A DNA stretch of 5,015 nucleotides from Treponema sp. (GTDB lineage Bacteria > Spirochaetota > Spirochaetia > Treponematales > Breznakiellaceae). The stretch lies in contig JAISAK010000102.1 in assembly GCA_031266695.1 (NCBI GenBank), positions 1 to 5,015 on the forward strand. Reading direction: 5' to 3'. The notes beneath the pieces were generated by a model. The model did not search any database, was not told where the DNA came from, and saw only the letters and a list, made by a program, of their open reading frames with translations. Every line of letters starts with the position of its first letter. Within the stretch, counting starts at the first letter, position 1. Below, piece by piece: positions 1-4,688 of the stretch. The position numbers were made by a program, and so were the translations under genes.

Positions 1-102
1 CAATAATTTTTCTGATTGTGAAAAAAACGCGGTGTATCGTAGCGCATAACAGTAATACCCTCTGTCGCCCGCGCCGATCAGGGCAGGCCGCAGTTTCTTC
101 AT
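1..102 (-). CDS. Gfo/Idh/MocA-type NAD(P)-dependent oxidoreductase, N-terminal fragment
   Basis: Reading leftward from an ATG whose complement is 100-102, the frame stays open for 34 codons to the window edge. The peptide begins MKKLRPALIGAGDRGYYCYA. A short beta strand followed by a GxGxxG turn (GAGDRG, residues 10-15) right at the N-terminus is the dinucleotide-binding start of Rossmann enzymes, and the LIGAGDRG form is typical of the Gfo/Idh/MocA family, which oxidises or reduces sugars, inositols and related compounds with NAD(P). Only the first beta-alpha unit is visible, so substrate and C-terminal domain cannot be judged. No clear Shine-Dalgarno lies upstream of this ATG, but the ATG is at the expected distance from the glycine motif. 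The gene is divergent from the acid phosphatase, and the two share about 100 bp of upstream DNA. Family fairly likely; function unknown. Confidence 0.62.
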   Translation of the reverse strand, partial: MKKLRPALIGAGDRGYYCYALRYTAFFSQSEKLL

Positions 103-106
103 AATG

Positions 107-136
107 TTGACAAACGAAAAGGATAGGGGTGATACT
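107..136 (+). promoter_or_regulatory. Putative sigma-70-type promoter for the acid phosphatase gene
   Basis: A perfect -35 hexamer TTGACA lies at 107-112. Eighteen bases later GATACT (131-136) matches the -10 consensus TATAAT at four of six positions. An alternative -10, TACTAT at 133-138, is preceded by an extended TG but is spaced 20 bases. Transcription would begin near 143, giving a leader of about 60 bases before the start codon at 205. The element lies between the divergent starts at 102 and 205. The -35 match is strong and the -10 is mediocre. Confidence 0.42.
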
Positions 137-150
137 ATTGAAAAAGGCCC

Positions 151-198
151 ATACGGATCGACTGGCGCGGCAATTTTCCGTATCCTTTGAACAGGGAG
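151..198 (+). promoter_or_regulatory. Leader hairpin and Shine-Dalgarno fixing the start at 205
   Basis: AGGGAG at 193-198 sits six bases before ATG 205 and is a good ribosome binding site. It would lie inside the gene if the in-frame TTG at 187 were used, so the ATG is preferred. Just upstream, ATACGG (151-156) is complementary to CCGTAT (178-183), giving a six-pair stem with a 21-base loop in the expected leader RNA. The stem leaves the binding site free. A larger DNA inverted repeat, AAAGGATA at 118-125 and TATCCTTT at 181-188, encloses the leader and could be an operator or chance. Confidence 0.5.
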
Positions 199-204
199 AT
201 ACTT

Positions 205-1029
205 ATGAATACAAGACGTATACGCTGCCTTTGGTTTTGGAGCAATGTAGTAATTGTTGTCTTTTTTTCCGCCTGTGTATCAACGGGATCAAATACTCCG
301 GAGGACAGGGATTTATTAAATTACAATCATGATTTATTAATGGGCCTGTTATGGCAGCAGAATTCCGGCGAATATTCCGCCCTTTGCTATCAGGCTTTTA
401 ACGCGGGGGAAAGATACGTTGCTTCCCTCCCTTCATGGGAGAATAAAGCAATTGTCTTCGATATTGACGAGACGGTATTGGACAACAGCAAATATGCGGC
501 CTGGATGGTTGTAACAGGAAATCCCTGGGGCAATGATACATGGACAGCGTGGTGTAATGCCCGGGAAGCCGATGCTGTTCCCGGTTCCCTTGATTTTGCC
601 CGTTATCTGATGGAACGGGGTATTGAGATATTTTATGTGTCAAACCGCCCTGCTTCCACAACCGAAAGCACGGTAAAGAATCTCCAAAATCTGGGCTTCC
701 CCCTGGCGGACAGGGAGCATGTATTTTTACAGGAAGATACTTCCGACAAGAATCCAAGGCTGGAACGAATCCGGGCGCTGGGATACGACATAGCGCTTTT
801 TGCCGGGGACAGCCTGGAAGATTTTGACAGTGCCACCAGGAGGTGGACAAATCAGGAAAGGAGAAACTGGGCGGATTCCGAAATTGAAAGTTTTGGCGTC
901 TATCGGATCGTACTGCCCAATGCGGTGTATGGTACTTTTGAATCCGCCATCGTTCCCAATTATTACGGATTGTCCCCCGGGGAAAAAGCCCGGGCAAGGC
1001 TGGAAAAGATAAAGGCCTGGAATCCCTGA
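205..1029 (+). CDS. Class C acid phosphatase, e(P4)-like HAD-superfamily lipoprotein (5'-nucleotidase type)
   Basis: The product has 274 residues, about the usual size of Haemophilus e(P4). Residues 1-23 form a signal peptide (basic NTRRIR, then a hydrophobic stretch) ending FFSAC, so Cys24 is the probable lipidated residue; Phe at -3 fits a relaxed, spirochaete-like lipobox. The N-terminal block (LLWQQNSGEYSALCYQAFN, about 48-66) resembles the e(P4) conserved block. HAD motif I is DIDET (86-90, nucleophile Asp86 and acid/base Asp88), motif II is YVSNR (144-148), the motif III lysine is probably Lys182 (DKNPR), and motif IV is GDSLEDF (201-207, Asp202 and Asp206). The C-terminus keeps LPNAVYG and ARLEKIKAW, both with e(P4) counterparts. 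Members remove phosphate from nucleotides such as NMN and from aryl phosphates at the cell surface, often for cofactor or phosphate salvage; the substrate here is inferred. All catalytic residues are present. The start is set by AGGGAG six bases before ATG. No operon partner is visible downstream. Confidence 0.93.
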   Translation: MNTRRIRCLWFWSNVVIVVFFSACVSTGSNTPEDRDLLNYNHDLLMGLLWQQNSGEYSALCYQAFNAGERYVASLPSWENKAIVFDIDETVLDNSKYAAWMVVTGNPWGNDTWTAWCNAREADAVPGSLDFARYLMERGIEIFYVSNRPASTTESTVKNLQNLGFPLADREHVFLQEDTSDKNPRLERIRALGYDIALFAGDSLEDFDSATRRWTNQERRNWADSEIESFGVYRIVLPNAVYGTFESAIVPNYYGLSPGEKARARLEKIKAWNP

Positions 1030-1045
1030 CAACGGATATAGGGTT

Positions 1046-1069
1046 AAGTGAACGGCGGCTTTGGCGCCC
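1046..1069 (-). repeat. Dispersed repeat unit, exact inverted copy of 4740-4763
   Basis: The 24 bases from AAGTGAACGG to GGCGCCC are an exact reverse complement of 4740-4763, the left arm of the long inverted repeat at the right end of the window. A shorter AGAGGC match (1077-1082) continues the similarity after a few inserted bases. A GC-rich 24-bp exact match between two non-coding places 3.7 kb apart is not expected by chance. It begins 17 bases after the phosphatase stop codon. Confidence 0.85.
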
Positions 1070-1084
1070 CCGCAGTAGAGGCCA

Positions 1085-1115
1085 TTGATTTTATTCGTGA
1101 CGCCTGGGGTATGAT
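1085..1115 (+). promoter_or_regulatory. Possible promoter upstream of the small ORF and corA-type gene
   Basis: TTGATT (1085-1090, four of six to TTGACA) is followed after 19 bases by TATGAT (1110-1115, five of six to TATAAT). The spacer is longer than the ideal 17. It is the best promoter-like pair I found between the phosphatase and the corA-type gene, and implies a start near 1122 and a leader of roughly 330 bases. Confidence 0.3.
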
Positions 1116-1156
1116 ATATTGCCTTGTATTCCACCGCCTTTACCCGGTATAGTTAT

Positions 1157-1174
1157 AAGAACCGGTTCTTTTTT
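1157..1174 (+). terminator. Palindrome with T-tract, possible weak intrinsic terminator
   Basis: AAGAACCGGTTCTT (1157-1170) is a perfect 14-bp palindrome followed directly by TTTT, making eight T in the last ten bases. As RNA it gives only a five-pair A/U-rich stem with a CCGG loop, so it would terminate weakly. It could end the phosphatase transcript, attenuate one started near 1122, or be a protein-binding site. Confidence 0.3.
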
Positions 1175-1218
1175 GCATCCAGGGTCTTACCGGAATTTCT
1201 TTTCAAGGAGGAAATGCC

Positions 1219-1326
1219 ATGTCCGATTCGGACGGCGGTGGTAGTTTATGCACCAACCGGCCCGAGCCAGGCCGAAATACCACGACGTTCCCCGCAAAGG
1301 CAATTCCATTGAAAACCCCCCGGTGA
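1219..1326 (+). CDS. Hypothetical 35-residue peptide, possible leader peptide
   Basis: A perfect AAGGAGG (1205-1211) lies seven bases before ATG 1219, among the best ribosome binding sites in the window. The 35-codon frame begins MSDSDGGGSLCTNRPEPGRN and ends KTPR, with TGA at 1324-1326. The peptide is hydrophilic, acidic at the start, rich in Gly, Pro and Thr, and basic at the end; it has no membrane segment and no family I recognise. A second ATG at 1214 opens another frame (32 codons, MPCPIRTAVVV...), but it is only two bases from the Shine-Dalgarno, so 1219 is preferred. The stop codon runs into the first GATC of the repeat array. Placed 128 bp before the start of a CorA-type gene, it could be a leader peptide that senses translation, comparable in layout to mgtL, or part of a mobile repeat. 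Expression is unproven. Confidence 0.35.
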   Translation: MSDSDGGGSLCTNRPEPGRNTTTFPAKAIPLKTPR

Positions 1327-1391
1327 TCCCGCAGGTTTAGGATCTGCGTGATCCTAAGGATCCGCAGGGATCCTAAGGATCGTACGATCCT
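1325..1391. repeat. Array of GATC-centred palindromes (seven GATC in 65 bp)
   Basis: GATC occurs at 1325, 1341, 1350, 1359, 1369, 1378 and 1386; the last six are 8-10 bp apart, close to one per DNA turn. GATCCTAAGGATC is present twice exactly (1350-1362 and 1369-1381, period 19), and each copy is palindromic except for its centre base. GCAGG follows a GATCC element twice (1331-1335 and 1364-1368). AGGATCGTACGATCCT (1376-1391) is a perfect 16-bp palindrome. TTAGGATC (1337-1344) and GATCCTAA (1350-1357) form an eight-pair hairpin with a five-base loop. Such an array can be a cluster of adenine-methylation or protein sites, a switchable RNA structure, or a dispersed palindromic repeat. Confidence 0.85.
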
Positions 1392-1454
1392 ACGGAGTTT
1401 CCGGTTTTTCCGTGGAAAACCTTCTGCCGGAACCCGTAAACAGGGAGAACCAAA

Positions 1455-2435
1455 ATGATTAAAATTCGAGCTCAAAGTGACAAAGGGCTGATTGAAGCCG
1501 ATACCCCGGGCAAAAACTGCTGGATAGACGCGCGCGATATTACGCAGGACGATCTGATACGGCTGGAAAACGAATACGGCATTGCCGGAGAGCTCCTTAC
1601 CGACATCATGGATATCGACGAGCAGGCCCGTATTGAAAAGGAAGACGAGTACACCGCCATTATCGTGCGGCTTCCCGTGTATAACGAATCCGCGGAGATT
1701 CCCTTCTTTACTCTGCCCCTGGGGATCATTCTTTTTTCGGACAAGATCGTAACCATCTGCCAGCGTTCCAGCGACGCCGTCGAGGACCTGCTTCACAACC
1801 GCATCCGGGACTTCAGCCTGAAAAACAAAAGCGCCTTCGTACTTAACCTCCTTGGCCGCGGCGCTTTTATCTTCCTGCGCTACCTCAAGGAACTCAACAA
1901 ACGCACCAACATCATAAAGGAAGAGCTGCAAAGATCTATCAAAAACAACGAGCTTATCCAGCTTCTTTCCATCCAGAAGTCCCTCGTGTTCTTTACCACC
2001 AGCATCAAGAGCAACGAACTGCTGCTGGAAAAACTTCAGAAATCACCGCTGATGCGGTTCAAGGAAGATGAAAGGGAGCTGCTTGAAGACGTGGTCATCG
2101 AAAACCGGCAGGCCATTGAAATGGCGAATATCTATTCCTCCATACTGACCGGAACCATGGACGCCTTTGCCAGCGTCATCTCCAACAATCTCAACATCGT
2201 GATGAGGCGGCTGACCATTGTTTCCATAGTTCTCATGATCCCGACTTTGATATATAGTTTCTTTGGCATGAATGTTGTCCTGCCCGGTGAAAATATTCCC
2301 GGAATAGGCTGGGGCATCACCGTGATTAGTTTTCTCGCCGCGGCGTTAAGCGCTATTTTTCTCAATACCAACAGGGAATGGGAAAAGCCGAAAAACCGGC
2401 GGCTGAAAAAAATGCGGCGGAACGGGCGGGGATAG
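1455..2435 (+). CDS. corA: CorA-family divalent metal ion (Mg2+/Co2+) transporter
   Basis: The 326-residue product has CorA architecture: a mixed alpha/beta cytoplasmic domain (about 1-125), a long helical stalk (about 126-250) and two C-terminal membrane segments (about 253-270 and 284-304). The signature GMN is at 271-273 in the context YSFFGMN, at the end of the first membrane segment, where it forms the selectivity filter at the pore mouth. The following loop is [13 protein letters not shown] rather than the MPEL-type loop of the Thermotoga and Salmonella proteins; this form is common in a CorA-like subgroup. The C-terminal tail after segment two is strongly basic ([14 protein letters not shown]), as expected for a cytoplasmic end. 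CorA proteins are pentameric channels for Mg2+, with Co2+ or Ni2+ also passed, gated by intracellular Mg2+; some relatives prefer Zn2+ or other ions, so specificity is inferred. AGGGAG (1442-1447) lies seven bases before ATG. The threonine aldolase follows after 55 bp and is probably co-transcribed. Confidence 0.92.
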   Translation: MIKIRAQSDKGLIEADTPGKNCWIDARDITQDDLIRLENEYGIAGELLTDIMDIDEQARIEKEDEYTAIIVRLPVYNESAEIPFFTLPLGIILFSDKIVTICQRSSDAVEDLLHNRIRDFSLKNKSAFVLNLLGRGAFIFLRYLKELNKRTNIIKEELQRSIKNNELIQLLSIQKSLVFFTTSIKSNELLLEKLQKSPLMRFKEDERELLEDVVIENRQAIEMANIYSSILTGTMDAFASVISNNLNIVMRRLTIVSIVLMIPTLIYSFFGMNVVLPGENIPGIGWGITVISFLAAALSAIFLNTNREWEKPKNRRLKKMRRNGRG

Positions 2436-2443
2436 AGTTGTCA

Positions 2444-2473
2444 GGCGGCTTCTCTTTCCGAAGGGCTTCCGCC
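2444..2473 (+). promoter_or_regulatory. GC-rich hairpin between the corA-type and aldolase genes
   Basis: GGCGG (2444-2448) pairs with CCGCC (2469-2473), and inside it CTTC (2449-2452) pairs with GAAG (2460-2463), leaving a seven-base loop and a one-sided bulge. No T-run follows, so it is not a standard intrinsic terminator. It lies in the 55-bp gap, eight bases before the aldolase ribosome binding site (GGAG, 2481-2484). It could stabilise the upstream mRNA or set the ratio of the two products. Confidence 0.35.
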
Positions 2474-2490
2474 CGAGAACGGAGAAAAGA

Positions 2491-3576
2491 ATGATCGATA
2501 TTCGCAGTGATACGGTAACACAGCCCACGGAGGCAATGCGGAAGGCTATGGCCCGGGCAGAGGTGGGCGACGATGTGTACGGCGACGACCCGACGGTCAA
2601 CAGGCTGGAAGCCCTGGGCGCGGAACTTCTTGGAAAAGAAGCCGCCGTCTTTGTCCCCTCCGGCACTTTCGGAAATCAGCTTGCGCTTTTTACCTGGTGC
2701 CGGCGCGGTACCGAGGTTATACTCGGCGAGGAAAGCCACATCGTGGAGCATGAAGCCGGCGCCGCCTCGGTAATTGCCGGCGTCCAGACCCGCTGCGTGC
2801 CTGCCCCGGTCGGAATCCCGGAGCCGGAGGAAATCCTCAGGCGGCTGCGGAAGCAGGATCTTCACGCGCCGGCTACTTCCCTCATCTGCCTGGAAAACGC
2901 TCATTCGTCGGGCAGGGTTGTGCCGCTTGCCGTCATGGACGGGACAAAGGCAATCGCCGTCGAAGGGGGAATCCCGGTACACCTCGACGGCGCGCGGATC
3001 TTCAACGCCACCGCGGCTCTTGGCTGTGAGGCAAGGGACCTGGCCCGGAGCGCGGACTCCGTCATGTTCTGCCTTTCCAAGGGACTCTGCGCGCCGGTAG
3101 GCTCCCTCCTTGCCGGCCCAAAGGATTTCGCCGGCGCCGCGCGGCTTAAGCGGAAGGTGATGGGCGGCGGTATGCGGCAGGCGGGAATACTGGCCGCGGC
3201 GGGCATCATCGCCCTTACGGAACACCCTCCCCTTCTTGCGGAGGATCACGAAATGGCAAAGCGGCTCGCAAGGGGCCTTGCGGAAATTCCCGGCATTAAA
3301 ATCGATCCCGGCGCGGTTGAAATCAACATGGTCTTCTTCGCGTTCCGCGCAAGCCCCGAAAGCGCCGCGGGAATCGTCAAAGCCTTTGCCGGGCGCGGCA
3401 TTCTGATCAACCCGCCGGAAAAGGGCCTCTGGCGTTTCGTCACCCACTACTGGATTAGGGAAGGAGAAGTGCGGGCGATCCTTGAAGCGGCGGCGGAAAC
3501 CTTCGGCGCCGCGGCGGACTTCACGGCGGATTCCGCGGCAGGCCCGGGTTCCTCGGAGAAAGGGGCGACGGCATGA
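2491..3576 (+). CDS. ltaE: Low-specificity L-threonine aldolase (PLP-dependent, LtaE-type)
   Basis: This fold-type I pyridoxal-phosphate enzyme splits L-threonine or L-allo-threonine into glycine and acetaldehyde. The N-terminus [20 protein letters not shown] and [16 protein letters not shown] (25-40) are hallmarks of the family. PSGTFGNQ (56-63) is the phosphate-binding turn, His83 (ESHI) stacks on the cofactor, HLDGAR (164-169) supplies Asp166 for the pyridine nitrogen and Arg169, and [10 protein letters not shown] (196-205) holds the Schiff-base Lys197. His83, Arg169 and Lys197 fall at the residue numbers known for E. coli LtaE. Arg315 (WRFVTH) is the probable carboxylate-binding arginine. 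The product has 361 residues against about 333 in E. coli; the excess is an Ala/Gly/Ser-rich tail after about 341. GGAG (2481-2484) is six bases before ATG. The stop overlaps the peptidase start (ATGA), so translation is probably coupled. Stereospecificity is not decided by these motifs. Confidence 0.95.
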   Translation: MIDIRSDTVTQPTEAMRKAMARAEVGDDVYGDDPTVNRLEALGAELLGKEAAVFVPSGTFGNQLALFTWCRRGTEVILGEESHIVEHEAGAASVIAGVQTRCVPAPVGIPEPEEILRRLRKQDLHAPATSLICLENAHSSGRVVPLAVMDGTKAIAVEGGIPVHLDGARIFNATAALGCEARDLARSADSVMFCLSKGLCAPVGSLLAGPKDFAGAARLKRKVMGGGMRQAGILAAAGIIALTEHPPLLAEDHEMAKRLARGLAEIPGIKIDPGAVEINMVFFAFRASPESAAGIVKAFAGRGILINPPEKGLWRFVTHYWIREGEVRAILEAAAETFGAAADFTADSAAGPGSSEKGATA

Positions 3577-4688
3577 ACCTCTACGAAAAACGGCTTTCAA
3601 ACATCTACGACTGGATGGCGCGGGAAGGAATAGCCCTGGTCATGTTTGAAGACACCGAAGGCCGGCGGGACAAAACCATACGCTGGCTTACGGGACAGCC
3701 CGGCGACGCCCTGTTCTTTCTGTCCCTGGAACGGAAATGCATGCTCGTCCCCTGGGATATCAACCTGGCGAACGCCTACGCCACGGCGGATATCATTCGG
3801 TCCTACGGCGAGTATAACCGTGTTCCCCGGAAAGCAATTCTGGGCGCCGCGAAAAAATTCAACACCCCGCCGGGATCGAAAATTGAAATTCCCCCCTCCA
3901 CTTCCTACCCGGCCTTTCTGGGCTACGTGGGCGATCTGAACGATTATGATATTATCTGCCGGGAACGGTGCGCCGTTTCAAAGGCCCAAAAATTCCGCGC
4001 GGTAAAGGATGAAGAGGAAATAAAAATTTACCGCAAGGCCGCCGATATTACCAACCTCCTGATAAACCTTCTTGAAAAAAACGTCCGCTCGGGAAAAATC
4101 AAGACCGAGGCGGACGCGGCCCTTCTTATTGAAGTCGAAGCGCGCCGGCGCGGCTGCGAGGGAACGGGCTTTGAAACCCTTGCCGCGGGACCGGAGCGAA
4201 GCTACGGCATCCACGCCTTTCCCGGTTACACAAGAGCGGCCTTCGCCGGGCAGGGGCTCTCCATTCTGGACTTCGGTCTAAGGCTTGCCGGCTATACCAC
4301 CGATGTGACCCTTACCTTCGCGCGGGACCCGAGCGCGCCGCAGGAGAAGCTCCTCAGCCTTACCGAGAAGGCTTATACCCTTGCCCTGGGAATGGTGCGG
4401 AACGGTACGGCGGCCCGGGATATTGCCGCGGCGGTGGATGGTCACTTTGCCAAGTCAAAGAAGGCCATGCCCCACGCCCTCGGACACGGCATAGGTCTTG
4501 AAGAACACGAGTATCCGTCGCTGGGAAACCGGGCGGACAATACCTGGACCCTGGAACCGGGCATGGTCTTTACCCTGGAACCGGGCCTCTACGATTCGGT
4601 TTACGGCGGCTGCCGGCTGGAAAATGATATCCTCATGACCGACGCGGGCCCGGAAGTTCTTACGGAAGCGAGAATTATACGGCTGTAG
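3573..4688 (+). CDS. M24-family metallopeptidase (Xaa-Pro aminopeptidase/dipeptidase-like)
   Basis: The 371-residue product has the two-domain layout of Xaa-Pro peptidases: an N-terminal creatinase-like domain (about 1-135) and a C-terminal pita-bread catalytic domain (about 145-371). All five dinuclear-metal ligands are visible: Asp233 (ILDFG), Asp244 (YTTDVT), His305 (HALGHGIGLEEHE), Glu336 (TLEPGLY) and Glu350 (RLEND). His214 (GIHA) and His312 (EEHE) fit the catalytic histidines. The usual RxED at the last site reads RLEN here, with Asn351 next to the metal ligand; this is a tolerated change. There is no signal peptide, so it is a cytoplasmic enzyme that probably removes residues ahead of proline in short peptides. 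Substrate is not fixed by sequence: family members include creatinase and other hydrolases. AGGGG (3561-3565) lies seven bases before ATG, which overlaps the aldolase stop by four bases. The frame stays open after its TAG (see findings). Confidence 0.9.
   Translation: MNLYEKRLSNIYDWMAREGIALVMFEDTEGRRDKTIRWLTGQPGDALFFLSLERKCMLVPWDINLANAYATADIIRSYGEYNRVPRKAILGAAKKFNTPPGSKIEIPPSTSYPAFLGYVGDLNDYDIICRERCAVSKAQKFRAVKDEEEIKIYRKAADITNLLINLLEKNVRSGKIKTEADAALLIEVEARRRGCEGTGFETLAAGPERSYGIHAFPGYTRAAFAGQGLSILDFGLRLAGYTTDVTLTFARDPSAPQEKLLSLTEKAYTLALGMVRNGTAARDIAAAVDGHFAKSKKAMPHALGHGIGLEEHEYPSLGNRADNTWTLEPGMVFTLEPGLYDSVYGGCRLENDILMTDAGPEVLTEARIIRL

Larger units (their letters stand above)
1030..1454. other. 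425-bp gene-poor stretch before the corA-type gene
   Basis: No convincing long gene lies here. In order it holds a 24-bp dispersed repeat unit (1046-1069), a possible promoter (1085-1115), a palindrome followed by a T-run (1157-1174), a 35-codon ORF with a perfect Shine-Dalgarno (1219-1326), an array of GATC palindromes (1325-1391), and a possible hairpin GGTTTT (1403-1408) pairing with AAAACC (1416-1421). The hairpin competes with TTCCGG (1399-1404) pairing with CCGGAA (1427-1432). The corA-type ribosome binding site follows at 1442-1447. If transcription starts near 1120, most of this is a leader RNA of over 300 bases. I do not recognise a known Mg2+ riboswitch class in it. Confidence 0.7.

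Noticed and set aside
129..332. 67-codon + strand frame starting at GTG 129
   Set aside because: It overlaps the lipoprotein gene in another frame, including its signal peptide. It has no recognisable domain, and the phosphatase start is well supported.
1048..1152. 34-codon frame beginning GTG AAC GGC GGC
   Set aside because: It has only a weak AGGG four bases upstream, starts inside the dispersed repeat, and resembles no known protein.
1124..1312. 62-codon TTG-started frame across the intergenic stretch
   Set aside because: It has a TTG start without a ribosome binding site, and it runs through the good Shine-Dalgarno and start of the better small ORF.
1325..1391. Replication origin suggested by GATC density
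   Set aside because: No DnaA boxes, no adjacent A/T-rich unwinding tract and no dnaA/dnaN-type neighbours are present.
1203..1931. 242-codon - strand frame
   Set aside because: It is antisense to the corA-type gene, whose product has clear family motifs; the frame is a GC-driven shadow.
2362..3600. 412-codon - strand frame over the aldolase
   Set aside because: It is antisense to the well-identified aldolase and rich in Arg and Gly, as expected of a shadow frame; no motifs recognised.
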